Assembly: GCF_040939455.1 (NCBI RefSeq)
Contig: NC_134107.1
Location: 16,617,537 to 16,681,536, forward strand
Length of the DNA stretch: 64,000 bases
Reading direction: 5' to 3'
Origin: Microcebus murinus
Taxonomy: Eukaryota; Chordata; Mammalia; Primates; Cheirogaleidae
The position numbers and the translations under genes are program-made. Below the pieces are notes generated by a model that saw only the letters and a program-made list of their open reading frames with translations, was not told the DNA's origin and did no database searches. Of the stretch, positions 11,586 to 23,832 are shown piece after piece (position 1 is the stretch's first letter; each line of letters opens with the position of its first letter).

Positions 11586-11589
11586 AAAA

Positions 11590-13425
11590 ATGAAGGAAGA
11601 TACAAATAAATATAAAGACTTTCCACATTTCTGGATTGATAGACTTAATATTGTTAAAATGTCTATATTATCTAAGGCAATCCACAGATTCAATACTATT
11701 TCCCTCAAAATCCCAATGGCATTTCTTATAAAAATAGAAAAGAAATCTTAAACGATATATGGAACAATAAAAGACCCAGAATTGCAAAAACAATCTTGAG
11801 GAAAAAAGAGTAAGCTGGAGGCATCACACTTTCTGATTTCAAAATATGTTACAAAGCTATACTAATTCAAACAGTATGTTACTGGGATAAAAACAGACAT
11901 GTAGATCAATGGGGCATAATAGACAGCCCATAAATAAACTCACACATATACAGTCAACTGATCTTTGTCAAGGCAAAGATCAAGAATATGCAATGTGGAA
12001 AAGATAGTTTCTTCAACAAATAGTATTGGGAAAACTGGACATCCATATGCAAAAGAATAAAATTGAACCCTACCTTATGCACATAAAAAAATGAACTCAG
12101 AATGAATTAAAGATTTAAATATAAGACCTGAAACTATAAAACTCCTAGAAGAAAACACAGGTCTTGGCAATGATTTCTGAATAAGACACCAAAAGCATAG
12201 ACAAAAAAATAAAATAAAAAATTGACAAGTGGGACTACATCAAACCCAAAAGCTTCATCACAGCAAAGGAAACAATCATCAGAGTGAAAAGGCAACCCAT
12301 GGGATAGGAGAAAATATTTGCAAATTATATATTTGATAAGGAGCTAATATCTAAAATATATAAGGGAGTCCTACAACTCCATTGTAAAAAAAAATAATAA
12401 TTCAATTTAAAAATACACAAGGGAACTGAATAGATATTTCTCCAAAGAAGACCTGCAAATGGCCAACAGGTATATGAAAGGTGCTGAACATCACTAATCA
12501 TATGGGAAATGCAAATCAAAACCACAATGAGATATTACCTCATATCTGTAGGAAGACCATTACCAAAAAAAAAAAAAAAAAGATTAATGTTGGCAAGAAT
12601 GTAGAGAAATTGGAACCCTTGTACACTATAGGTAAGAATGTAAAATGATACAACCACTATGGAAAACACTATGGAGTTTCCTTAAAAAATTAAAAATAGA
12701 ACTACCATTTGATTCAGCAATTTCACTCATGGGTACTATATCTGAAAGAATTGAAATTAGGATCTCAAATAAAAATCTGCATCCCCATGTTCATTGCAGC
12801 ATTATTCACAGTAGCTTAGATATGGAAACAATTCAAATATTCATCAACATATAAATGGATAAACAAAATCTGGTATATACATACAATGGAATATTAATCA
12901 GCCTTAAGAAGGAAATCATTCCATTTGCTACAACATGGATGAACATGGAAAACATTATGCTAAGTGAAATAAGTTAGTCACAGAAGGACAAATGCAATAT
13001 GATTCCACCTACCTGAGATATCTAAAATATTGAAACTTATAGAAACAAAATAGAATGGTGGCTGCCAAGGGATGGAGGAAAGGAGAAATGAGGACTTGTT
13101 TTTCAATGGATATGAAGTTACATTTATATAAGATGAATAAGTCCTAGAAATCTACTGTGCAACATAGCTCCTATAGTTAACAATATGGTATTTTACACTT
13201 AAAATTTTATTAAGAGAGTAGATCCCATGTTAACTCTTCTTACCACACACAAAAAAAAGACAAAAGGACACAAAGAAACTTTTGGAGGTGATGAATATGT
13301 TTATTGCTTTGATTGTAGTGGTGGTATCATATGTATGCATATGTCCAAGTTCACCAAATTTTATATATAAAATATGTGCAATTTTTGACATATCAATTAT
13401 ACTTCAATAAAGCTATGAATAAATA
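11590..13425 (+). mobile_element. LINE-1 (L1M-type), 3' part of ORF2 plus 3' UTR
   Basis: The + strand reads through the decayed L1 reverse-transcriptase ORF2 C-terminal region: 'tggaacaataaaagaccca', then 'gatctttgtcaaggcaaag' and 'gcaaatcaaaaccacaatga'. It continues into a 3' UTR with 'cttttggaggtgatgaatat' and ends with 'cttcaataaagct' near 13412. Many stops and frameshifts are present, so it is inactive and 5'-truncated. Confidence 0.9.
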
Positions 13426-14690
13426 AATAAATTGCTGCTTCTGAAAAAACCATTTAGAGCATTGTTATTTCATTTTCATATCATGGTAACTCTAAGGGTT
13501 GAGTAAGAAAGCATTGCTTTTGTCTTTATTTTATTCTTCTGCACAGTTTCTTAAAGATAAAATCTGGTTGACAAGAGGCGTAGCTGCAGAAATGCATAGG
13601 ATTTAGAATAAAAATAGACTTGTATCCTCTCTGCTATTTAATAACTGTGCAAATTAGAAAAATATCTTACCCCCTCAGAACATCAGTTTCCTCAAATCAA
13701 AAAAAGAATAATATTCCCCCACTTGAAAGAATTATTGTAAAGATTAAAGAATATGATGAAAATCACTTCGTAGGCTTGGATTAGTCAGAATAGGTTACAT
13801 TTGCTATCAATATCTTGTTAATAACAAAATAAAAGTTTTATTTATTGTTCACAATATTGACTCACACAAATTGGCAAGGGCTCCTGCTCCATGTAGTCAT
13901 TCAGGGACCCAAGTTTAAAGAGGCTCCACCATTTTGTAGCTGTACAGTCTGGCACATACAAACTCTTCAATCACAATAGCAAGGATAAAAGACTACCAAA
14001 TTACATGTGGATATGTACTGCTTCCGCGCACTCAGTTAGAACTAGTCGTGTGGTCCTGCCTCACTAAAAGGGGGCCATTTAAGGTAAAGAAGCAAATGCA
14101 GTATTTGCTAAGCAATACTGACTGTCACAAGGATTATCTGTGATTGTAATTATCAGCATTCCACAAAATCATGAAGAGTCAGATTGCTTTATTATTCTTC
14201 ATATTGTTTCCTACAAACCACTCCTCCCACATTTGAGGAAATTATTATGTTTTGCTTGCACAAAAATTTATTTTGTACAAGCAAAATTTTTACTTATTTT
14301 TGGCTCCCCAGATGGTACTGGGAAAGATTTGGAGAGAAGCAGTTTTAGAGGTAGGGAATCAAGACTTCCATTTGGGGTATATTGTGCTTTAAAAATCTAC
14401 TAGCCAACTGAGAATTGGTCTCTTTCACCCTCTCTCAATCTTCTTTCTCTTTACCCATGGGCTTCTTATTTCCTCTGTCCTCCACTCCTTCAGTACATAT
14501 AGCTGGTGCCATGGCCTTCTACAAACTACAAGCTTCATATATTTTAGTTTTACTCAGTATACACTATTCCACATTTTTGGGCTTTAGTTAGCAGAGTATT
14601 TTAGGCTATGTTTTATTTCACTAATAATATTCCCAGAGAATGACTCTGATTAATTGAGTAAAGTCTATTTAAAAAATGAAAATAGAACAT
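13426..14690. other. Intergenic DNA with a MIR and an LTR-like remnant
   Basis: A sense MIR-like stretch lies at about 13590-13790 ('atttaataactgtgcaaatt', 'catcagtttcctcaaatc'). At about 13785-14110 there is an ancient interspersed repeat with the look of an antisense LTR or DNA element: 'taataacaaaataaaag', 'ctccatgtagtcattcaggg', then 'ctcactaaaagggggcc'. I cannot name its family. No gene is seen. Confidence 0.4.
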
Positions 14691-15282
14691 TATATACTAA
14701 AATTTATGAAATATAAAAAGAAATATTAAAAGGAAAGTTTATAGCAATAAATGCTTATATCAAAAATGTATAAAAATGTTAAATAAACAACCTAATATTA
14801 GAAGGAATAAGAAAGGCAAGAAGCAACCAAACCCAAAATTAGGATATGGAAAGATATAACATAGATCAGAGCAAGAATAAAAATGTTGAAACAAAAACTA
14901 TGAAAGGTCAACAAAATGAAAAGTTGGTTTTTTGAAAAGATAAGCAAAAATAATTAACCATTAGCTAGACTAAGTAAAAAAGAGAAAGACCCAAGAAAAT
15001 AAAATCAGAAATGAAAAAGAAGACATTATGACTTATATCACATAAATACAAAGGATTAACAGATTTTTTTAAAATTCTATAATTTGTGTGGAACAACAAA
15101 AGACCCCAAATAACCAAAACAATCCTGAGCAACAAGAACAAAGCTGAAAGCTTCACCCTACCTGACTTTAAAATATTCCACAAAGCTGTAGCAATCAAAA
15201 CAGCATGGTATTGGCATAAAAACATAGACCAGAATAGAGAACCCAGAAATAAAACCATTATTTACAGCCAAATTATTTTTTT
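14690..15282 (+). mobile_element. LINE-1 ORF2 fragment, 5' part of an interrupted copy
   Basis: Sense L1 ORF2 text ('aaagttggttttttgaaaag', 'agactaagtaaaaaagagaa', 'ggaacaacaaaagacccc', 'acagcatggtattggcata') stops at 'tttacagccaa'. It resumes at 16845 with 'gatttttaacaaaggtgcc', the next expected L1 words. An antisense L1 sits between the two parts. Confidence 0.85.
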
Positions 15283-15640
15283 CAATAAATTTATATAATT
15301 TAGTAGGTACAAGTGGCTTTTTGTTACATACTATGTTGCATAGTAGTAAAGTCTGGGCATTTAGTGTACCCATCACTTGAATAGTGTACATATTACCCAG
15401 TAGGTAATTTATCACTCCTCACATCCCTCCCACCCTACCCACTTCTTAGTCAATGTTCTTTATACCATTCTGTACGATCATACGTAACCATAGCTTGGCT
15501 CCCACTTATAAGTGAGAACATGTAGTATTTTGTTTTCCATTCCTAAGTTATTTCACTCAAGATAATGATTTCTAGTTCCATCCAAGTTGCTGCAAATGAC
15601 ATTATTTTATTCTTTTTTATGATTATTATTCCATGGTATG

Positions 15641-15690
<50 letters not shown>

Positions 15691-16838
15691 ATTTTCTTTA
15701 TCCACTCATCAGTCATGGGCATTTAGGTTGATTCACATCTTTGGAATTGTGAATCGTGCTGCAATAAACAAATGAGCACAGGTGTCTTTTATATGACTTC
15801 TTTTTCTTTGCGTAGATATGCAGTAGTGGGATTCCTGAATTAAACGTAGATCTACATTTAGTTCTTGAGAAATCTTCCTGGACAGCCATTCCTGTAGAGA
15901 GAGGAGTGCCTTCCTCATGTGCATAGCACAAACCCATGCTGTGCTCCTCTCAGTTCTGCCCATGAGGGCTCATTCCCCACTCGAGATCAGTTCACAAATG
16001 CCCTTTCCATGCCCCTGAGTGACGTGATTGAGTCCTAGGGGGACAGGACCAGGCCACCAGACCTGTCCTAAGGCCCCCTGAGTTAAAGAGCTAACTATGA
16101 TAGAGGCAGGCCGGTCCCAGGCTGCCTGCAGAACACTCGGGAAGGTCAACTGCAGATACACTACAGTCCAGCCTCTGGGATGGGTATGCCCCTGTCTGTG
16201 GGAGCAGTCAGGTGAGCAGCTGTGGGGAAGGCCAGCAGGCATGGGGTGTGTGATCCAAACACCCCTCCGTCCCACAGTAGCCCACAGTTGTAGTAGTGGA
16301 ACTTGACTCTGGGACATAAGAGATAGCTGGGTTTTTCATCTCCCTCCCTGGCCTAGCAGTGACAGTGGCAGCAATGACCTCAGGGAAGAGCTCAGAGCAT
16401 GGGGGAAGGGCTCTCTGATTGTGCAGCACAAGTGCCAGAATTTGGAAGACTGTGGAACCCTATGTGTGTTCAAGCAGTATCTCTGCATGGTCTCCAGGCA
16501 GCCTTCTGTGCTGTTCTGGAGTCCCGTGGGGTGTTGAGGAGCTCTTCTGTAGCTAAAATTGTAAAGGTCTATGGCAAGAGTGTGGAGTTCCAAGGGTCAC
16601 TCACTTACCCCTTCCCTGGTCAGAGTCTGGGGACCACTCAAGGCTCTCAGCAACACTGAGCAGGTAGTTCTGCTTCTCCTCCCTTCGCTCTGGGTGCCTC
16701 CTGTCACCTCTCTGTTATATTCAAGCCTTCTTTCCCTGATGACCTATTCAAAATATAAGTACCTAATGTATATCTTTATTCTCTCTGAAGAAGAGACTCA
16801 CACCAGCTGCCTCTAGCCAGCCACCTTCCTGAACATTT
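15283..16838 (-). mobile_element. LINE-1, antisense, with 5' UTR joined to its 3' end
   Basis: Read on the - strand, the element begins at about 16838 with the start of an older primate L1 5' UTR ('aaggtggctggctagaggca'). It runs through roughly 950 bases of GC-richer 5' UTR and then jumps at about 15885-15905 directly into the end of ORF2 and the 3' UTR, ending at about 15283. ORF1 and most of ORF2 are missing. It lies inside a sense L1, and the flanks ('ccaaattattttt' and 'cccagatgattttt') look like a decayed target-site duplication. A (TA)n microsatellite lies within the 3' part. Confidence 0.75.
15645..15687. repeat. (TA)n microsatellite
   Basis: Alternating T and A for about 43 bases, inside the antisense L1 3' part. 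It probably expanded from an L1 'gtatatatata' seed. Confidence 0.9.
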
Positions 16839-16842
16839 CCCC

Positions 16843-18238
16843 AGATGATTTTTAACAAAGGTGCCATTTGAGAAAGGACGCCCTCTTCAATAAATGGTTC
16901 TAGGAAAACTGGATACTCATATGCAAAAGAATTAAACTATATCCCAATATGTCACCATATACAAAAATCAATACAAAATGGATTAATGACTCAAATTTAA
17001 GATCCAAAGCTATAAAACTAATAGAGAAAACACAGGGAAAACACTTCAGGACATTGATCTGGGAAAAGATTTTATGGATAAGCCTTCAAAAGCACAGGCA
17101 AAAAAGAGCAAAACATAGACAAATGGAATTATATCTAACTAAAAAGCTTCTGCACAGCAAAAGAAACAATCAACAAAATGCAGAGACAACCTTCAGAATG
17201 GAAAAAAAAAAACATTTTCAAACTATTCCTCCAACAAAGGATTAATATCCAGAATATTCAAGAAACTCAACAGAAAAAAGAAATTAATAATAATCCAATT
17301 TAAAATGGACAAATGATCTGAATAGATATCTCTCAAAAGAATACATATAAATGGACACTACATACATGGAAAAAATGCTCAACATCACTAATCAGTAGGG
17401 AATTGCAAACCAAAACAACAATGAGGTATCATTTCACCCCAGTTAGGATGGCTGTAATCAAAAAGACAAAAAATAACAACTGCTGGTGAGGTTGAGTAAA
17501 ATGGGGAACTCTTATACACGGTGAGTGGGAATGTGAATTAGTACAACCACTATAGAAAAGCTACAGATAGAACTACCATATGACCCAGCAACCCCACTAC
17601 TGGGTATATATCCAAAGGAAAGGAAATCATTATATCTGCACTCCCATGTTTACTGCAGCACTATTCACAATAGCCAAGATATGGAATCAACCTAAGTGCC
17701 AATCAACAGATGAATATGTGAAGAATTTGTAGAATATATACAAAATGGGATATGATTCAGCCATTAAAAAAAGAATGAAATCCTGTCATTTGTGGCAGCA
17801 TTTCATGTCAAGTGAAATAATCCAGAAAGATAAATACTGCATGTTTTCACTCATAGGTGGAAGCTTATGAGCTGATCACATAGAAGTAGAGAGCAGAATA
17901 GAATAGTGGTTGCTAGAGGCTGGGAAGTGTAGGAAGGTGGGTGGATAGGAAGAGGTTGGTTAACAGATACAAAATTACTTAGATAGGAGGGAAAAAATTA
18001 GCATTCTATAGCACTGATTAGAGTGACTATAGTTAACAGCAGTTTATTGTATATTTTCAAATGGCTACAAGATTTTAAATGTTCCCAACACACACCAAAA
18101 AAAGGATAAATGTTTGAGATAATGGATTTGCTAATTACCCAGATTTGATCATTATTATTGTACACTCGTATTGAAATATCACACTACATCCCATAAATAT
18201 GTAAAATTATTATGTGTCGATTAAACTAATAATAATAA
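16843..18238 (+). mobile_element. LINE-1 ORF2 3' part and 3' UTR, continuation
   Basis: This is the second half of the L1 interrupted at 15283. It reads 'gccatttgagaaaggacgcc', 'aactggatactcatatgca', 'tcaccccagttaggatggct' and 'tgacccagcaaccccactac'. It ends in a 3' UTR whose tail is 'ttaaactaataataataa'. The frame is broken many times. Confidence 0.88.
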
Positions 18239-18870
18239 TAATAAGGTAAAAAAGATAAAGGATACAGTTGTATACTCTTTCATCTCATAGTTCACAGTAG
18301 TGAAACAACAAGTATATCATGCAACAGTGGTCTCCTAAAGTTCAACTTCCGGTAAAGGCAAAACTTTGGAAACTATGAGGTCTCTGTCATATAATGAATG
18401 GTAAATAGGCATGCGAAATTCAAGACTGTGGGGTCGGTGGATGTTTCTAAAGGCATTGACTAGTTTAAATAAATTGAATGGCAGGAGATTTCCTAAATTC
18501 TTGAATCAAAACAGAATAAAATTAGGAACTATAAATTATTATTGTTTTTTTAAAAATTTTAACTCTTTTAGCATTGGAGCTGAGATAATAAAAAAAAGAA
18601 ACTCACCATTTGAACTGTGGGACACCAAATTATACTCTCAGTTGAATTACTGCTTCTTATCCAGAACTGAGTTTCTTATCCACCAAGGCTTAAAACTGTG
18701 GCACTAATTGACAAAGAATGAGACACAGAGATACCAGGAAGAATCTAGCAACCCACTGGAATGGTAATAAAAGGTAAGATTTGGGCAACTGTGAGTACCC
18801 CAAACCTCAACCCCATTGACCCTCCCTTGCCACCTGAGGCATTCTTTGTCTAATGGAACTTCCTGCCTCT
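18239..18870. other. Intergenic AT-rich DNA
   Basis: I recognise no gene or repeat. The 98-residue frame at 18411-18707 has no domain. Confidence 0.4.
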
Positions 18871-18879
18871 TCTTTTTTT

Positions 18880-19050
18880 ATTATTTCAGCGTATTACAGG
18901 GGTACAAATGTTGAGGTTACATATATTGCCTTTGCCCTACTTGAGTCAGAGCTTCAGACATGTCCCTCCCCCAGATGGTGCACACTGCACCCATGAGGTG
19001 TGAATATACCCATCCCCTCCTCCCCCTCCCATCTGCCCGACACCCAATCA
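18880..19050 (-). mobile_element. Strepsirrhine L1 3' UTR fragment, antisense
   Basis: The sequence 'caggggtacaaatgttgagg', then 'tatattgcctttgccctact', 'agatggtgcacactgcaccc' and 'catcccctcctccccctccc', is the antisense of the 3' UTR seen in sense at 19500-19760. The same family recurs at 23245, 40420 and 51224, so this L1 lineage was active in the host's own history. Confidence 0.75.
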
Positions 19051-19154
19051 ATGTTCCTGCTTTCCCAAAGACCTCCTAACTGCCTTGCCTGAGGGACTTA
19101 CCTTGCAAGGCAAAGCTGATTCTCCCCACACCCCAGTTCTACCGGGGCGGTTAA

Positions 19155-19156
<2 letters not shown>

Positions 19157-19240
<84 letters not shown>
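19157..19240. repeat. Compound (CT)n(TA)n(CA)n microsatellite
   Basis: About 16 CT units (19157-19188) are followed by about 19 TA units and then about 6 CA units. A second compound array at 19820-19890 has the mirror order (GT)(AT)(GA), which is the reverse complement of this one. Confidence 0.9.
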
Positions 19241-19494
19241 TATATGCATCTCGATCATTGTACATCTGTTTGAATTATTCTTTTGGTTGTGTGTCATATC
19301 CACTCCTTCTTTCACATCTAGCACTTTTTTTATTGTGTGCTGGACTTTGTGGATGACATAGTACAGATATTCTGTATGATAGGTTGCAAAAAATAGCCAC
19401 AATTATTTTCTGTTCTTTATAGATAGTTCATAAAAGGTCTTTGTATGAGGGCCCTTAACAAAGTTAGTTCAATTTAAAACTAAGTTCTTCAAGC

Positions 19495-19770
19495 ACCACA
19501 TGTACTCACCAGCAAATTGGTATTAACGGATCAACACCTAAGTGGACATATAGGAGTAATATTTATCAGGTGTCAGGAGGGTGGGAGGGGAGAGGAGGGG
19601 ATGGGTATATACAATCACAATGAGTAAGATGTGCAACGTTTGGGGGATGGACACGCTTGAAGCTCTTCCTTGAGGGGCGAGGGGGGCATGGGCAATATAT
19701 GTAACCTTAACACTTGTACCCCCATAATACGCTAAAATAAATAAATAAATAAATAAATAAAAAATAAAAA
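19495..19770 (+). mobile_element. Strepsirrhine L1 3' end, sense
   Basis: The end of ORF2 and the 3' UTR read 'gtactcaccagcaaattggt', 'caacacctaagtggacatat', 'ggggatggacacgcttgaag' and 'acttgtacccccataatacg'. A (TAAA)n tail follows at 19735-19770. The copy is 5'-truncated and moderately diverged. Confidence 0.85.
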
Positions 19771-19819
19771 TAAGTTCTTTACTTTTTGATTTAGGTAGGA
19801 CTTTAAAGTACATAGTATA

Positions 19820-19855
<36 letters not shown>

Positions 19856-19890
19856 ATATATATAGAGAGAGAGAGAGAGAGAAAGAGAGA
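19820..19890. repeat. Compound (GT)n(AT)n(GA)n microsatellite
   Basis: About 8 GT units, about 13 AT units and about 12 GA units with one interruption. It is the reverse-complement arrangement of the array at 19157. Confidence 0.9.
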
Positions 19891-20164
19891 TAAACATAAG
19901 TACCTTAAGAGGAAATAGACACATTCCTTACTAAATATTACTTTCACTTACTAAAACAAAAAGGACTAGAATCCAAATGTCATATATCTGTTAAAAGAAA
20001 TTGAATCTATAATTAAGAACTGTCTTCCTCTACTCCACCTCTACACAGAAAAAAAAAAATCCCAGTTCAGATTATTTCTTTCAAACATTTAAGAAAGAAA
20101 TATTAGTTCCATACATATTTCTCTAGAAAATAGAAGAGGAAGAAACAATGCTTATGTTGTTTTT

Positions 20165-20860
20165 TTAATTAGCTTTACTGAGGTTTAATAGATGTAAAAT
20201 GAACTACACATAAAATGTACAATATGATGAGTTTTGCCATCTATATGCACCATCACCACAATCAATATGAAGAGCAAATCCATTAAGCACAATCTTCATT
20301 CACCTTGGTAATCCATCTCTTTCCCATCCTCCATCCCCATATAAATACTTATCTACTTGGTATCATTATAGATTAGTCTGCATTTTTTAGAATTTTACAT
20401 AAATTGAATCAAAAGCACTTTTCCTAATCTGACATTATTTGGCATAATTATCTTGAGATTCATTCATGTTGTTGCATGCATCATTAGTTCCTTTTTATTG
20501 TTGGGTGGCATTCTATTAATGCCACCATTAAATTCTGATAGGTATATCAGAATTTGTTTATACATTCACCTGTGGATGAACATTCAGGTTGTTTTCAATT
20601 TTTGGATGGTACAAATAATAGCTGCTGTGAACATTCATCCACAAGTCTTTGTGTGGACATACGATGCCATTTTATTTCTCTTCAGCAAATACCTAGGAGT
20701 GGAATGGTTGGGGTTTTTGGTAGGTATATGTTTAAACATTTAAACAACTGCCAAACTATTTTCCAAAATGGTTTTCCATTTGACATTCCACCCACAGCGG
20801 AGAGTTACAGCTTCTCCGTATGGTTTCCAACATCTGGTATGGTCAATATAAAATTGCATG
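20165..20860 (-). mobile_element. LINE-1 (L1ME/MD-type) 3' region, antisense
   Basis: The antisense words of an old L1 3' end are recognisable: 'agctttactgaggtttaata', 'tcattcatgttgttgcatgc', 'attcaggttgttttcaattt', 'aaatacctaggagtggaatg' and 'caactgccaaactattttcc'. The 96-residue open frame here is an accident of the L1 antisense strand. Confidence 0.8.
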
Positions 20861-20934
20861 ACTTTGGAGAACCATTTGCCAGTGTTTCATAAAGCTAAAT
20901 ATACATCTATCCTATGTTCCCTTAATTAAGAGAA

Positions 20935-21131
20935 ATGGATGTGTTATGTTCATCCAAAAAGACTTTCACAAGGATGGCCCCCCCAGCAGCTTTGCTCACA
21001 ACAGTGCAACACTGAAAACAACCCAAATGTGCATGGACAGAATAATGGATAAACAAGCTGTAGTATATTCTTACTCAGCAATGTTAAAAATGAATAAACC
21101 ATTTATATAGACAACAACATGGACAAATCTC

Positions 21132-21185
<54 letters not shown>

Positions 21186-21455
21186 CAAGAGAAGACACTC
21201 CATGATTTCTTGTATGTGAAAGTCAAACAGGCAAACTATGGTTAGAGACACCAGAACAGTAGTCGTCTGTGCACAGAGCGGGGAGAGTGATGGTCTGGAA
21301 AGGGACTGGAGGAGACTTTTTTGGGGGTGTAGAAATCTATATTTTGATCTGTGTGGTGGTTATATGCATGCATACACATTTTTAAAATTCACTCAGCTAT
21401 ACATGTAAGATTAGTGTATTTTACTGTATGTAAATTATACCTTAATAAAGTGCTG
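20935..21455 (+). mobile_element. LINE-1 (L1ME-type) 3' end, sense
   Basis: It reads 'acaacccaaatgtgcatgga', 'aatggataaacaagctgtag', 'gaagacactccatgatttct' and 'taaattataccttaataaag' and ends near 21455. A (TA)n microsatellite (21134-21182) has expanded inside it. Confidence 0.8.
21134..21182. repeat. (AT)n microsatellite
   Basis: About 24 AT units inside the old L1 3' end. Confidence 0.92.
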
Positions 21456-21499
21456 TTAGCACAAAACCAAAAACCTATATTAGGTAATCAGTTCTCTCT

Positions 21500-21658
21500 G
21501 GAAGGAAGAAGGAAGGAAGGAAGGAAGGAAGGAAGGAAGGAAGGAAGGAAGGAAGGAAGGAAGGAAGGAAGGAAGGAAGGAAGGGAGGGAGGGAGGGAGG
21601 GAGGGAGGGAGGGAGGGAGGGAGGGAGGGAGGGAGGGAGGGAGGAGAGAGAGATAGAG
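21500..21658 (+). repeat. (GGAA)n then (GGGA)n tetranucleotide array
   Basis: About 20 GGAA/GAAG units (21500-21582) change abruptly into about 15 GGGA units (21583-21641), then imperfect GA-rich sequence to about 21710. It is purely purine on the + strand. All open frames across it are repeat artefacts. Confidence 0.95.
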
Positions 21659-21710
21659 AGGAAATGGAGAGGGAGGGGGAGAGGGAAGGGCAGAGGGAGA
21701 GAGAAGTAAA

Positions 21711-23244
21711 AACATTTCACGGTTTTCCAAAAAAGTCTCTAAATACACGTGTTGTCCAGGCATCCCACTCAAAGTAGCATTTGTCCCAGATTTTTCTTTT
21801 TTTATCATTAGTAGTTTGGTAGACTTTCATTTTATACCTCTAGCTTCTACCACGGTCACACCGAATACTGGGTAAGACACATACACAGTGGACAGAGTTG
21901 GCAGGTTGACGTACATTTGTACTAACAGACAAATCAGTCATATCTTTTCTGTCTTTTCCTGATTTTTTCTAGACTGAAATCTCTTGTCCAAGGAGAGAAC
22001 ACAAGATGCTCCCTGTTTAAAAACAAAAAAATAGTCTCTCAGGAACGAGGATCTAGGGGGGCTAACATCTCTGGTCTAGGGCAATAGTGAGAGAAATATT
22101 CAGCACTGCTGTTCCTGGCAGCCACTTGGCGTACCAGCCAGTTGTATCATGGCCCGTGCCGTAGCATGGGATGTGTGCCACACTGATGGGTTATTCATTC
22201 GCAAGCTCATAGGTATAAATGGAAAATGTACAGGGACTAAGAAGCCCTGCTATAGAGAATCTTCTAGAGGATATTCTGAAAGCTTTTGGTGCAGTGATTT
22301 GGTCAGTTTGTGTATGGTAGGTACAAAGCCACAGTAATATATTTTATTGTTTGGTAACACTTTTGTATTTTGCAATAAACACTTTCTGTAGCAATAAACT
22401 CAAAAACTGGAATTATATGTTACTCAAGAATAGTTGATGATGAACATATATTTTGCACAAAATGTTTCTTGGCATTTATCATCCATTGTGGAAGTCAAAG
22501 TAATACCCATGAGAATTTAAAAATCAGAAAACAAAAATCTGCTGAAGATGCACCAAGACTTGCTTTCAAAGACTGTGCTTGATTATAATGATTTAAAATA
22601 GAACTACAGCAGGTGTGTTTACGCTTCACTCTGTGAACAATGACTTTTCACTCAAATCAAAGGTAATTTAACTCATTTTTTTAATTCCAATTTTTTGTGC
22701 ACAAAGACAAAGTAAAGCAATACTTAGTAATGTATTGGTTCCAATAGAAAAAGAATAATTTTGAACACTGTGTGAATGACAACAGTTTTATATCAGCATC
22801 ATTAAATGCTTTGACAGAAAATCATTTAAGTTAACCTGATAACTTGATTTTTGCATCCAATTCATCAAAGTAAAGCTGATGAAAGTTCGTTCCGTCAAAG
22901 ATAAAATATCTGACATTATCATGAATGCTGTTGTTGTAAATTCAGCTGAAAAACATCAACCTTAAAGACGACTGGTTTGTTGTGTTTGTATTTTGATAGT
23001 ACCAATACAAATTTCAGTGAAGCACAGCATCATGATAAGAAATAATGTTCTTATTGGATTTTTAAAATCATGGAATACATATATATTTGAAATCTATTGT
23101 GGCATACATAATTTAGAAGTGCATCTAAAGAAGTTATGATTGTCTTTCCATCAAAATAGAAGCTATAATTGTTAAAAATTCCAACTACTTTCAGAATAGG
23201 CACAGTTAGAGAAATAGAGTTACAAAATTTTTGATCAATATGGG
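21711..23244. other. Intergenic DNA, no recognised features
   Basis: No gene is recognised. The composition becomes AT-rich after 22350. Parts of 22430-23040 have the feel of a very old decayed element, but I could not assign a family. The 62-residue frame at 22149 has no domain. Confidence 0.35.
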
Positions 23245-23830
23245 ATCCAACATGGGATACCAAAGAAACAAATATTGCCTTTGCACTGCCCGAATCAGAG
23301 CTACAAGTGTACCCAATCCCAGAAAGTGTGCACCACACCCATTAGGTGTGAATTTACTCATCCCCTCCTCCCCACCCCACCTGCCCAACAACCAATGAAT
23401 ATTACTTCCATATGTGCACATAGGTGTTGATTAATTAGTGCCAGTTTAATGGTGAGTGCATGTGGTGCTTGTTTTTCCTTTCTTGTGATACTTCACTTCA
23501 AAGAATGGGCTCTAGCTCCATCCAGGATAATACAAGCAAAACCACAATGAGGTATCAGTTACCTACAGTGAGAATGACTTTTATCAAAAAGTCCCAAAAC
23601 AATAAATGTTGGAGTGGAACAGAGAGATAGGAACACTCATACACTGCTGGTGGGATTGCAAAGTAGTACAACCTCTGTGGAAACTAATATGGAGATATCT
23701 CAAAGAACTAAAAGTAGAGCTACCATTTAATCCACTGTGGCGTATTTACCCAAAGGAAAAAAAGACATTCTATAATAAAGACATCTGCACTGGAATGTTT
23801 ATAGCAGCACAATTCACAATTGCACAATAG
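23245..23830 (-). mobile_element. Strepsirrhine L1 3' end with inverted 5' part (twin priming)
   Basis: From 23245 to about 23530 the 3' UTR is antisense ('attgcctttgcactgcccga', 'gtgcaccacacccattaggt'). From about 23531 to 23830 ORF2 text is in sense ('aaaaccacaatgaggtatca', 'cactgctggtgggattgca', 'accatttaatccactgtgg'). A head-to-head join of ORF2 and 3' UTR is the known outcome of twin-primed L1 insertion. Read on the - strand, the 5' piece is inverted. Confidence 0.75.
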
Positions 23831-23832
23831 TT

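Noticed and set aside
19048..19402. Open frames with long (YI)n and (RE)n runs
   Set aside because: They are translations of the TA and GA/CT microsatellites.
21351..21808. Open frames with (KEGR)n and (SLPP)n runs
   Set aside because: They are translations of the GGAA/GGGA array on both strands.
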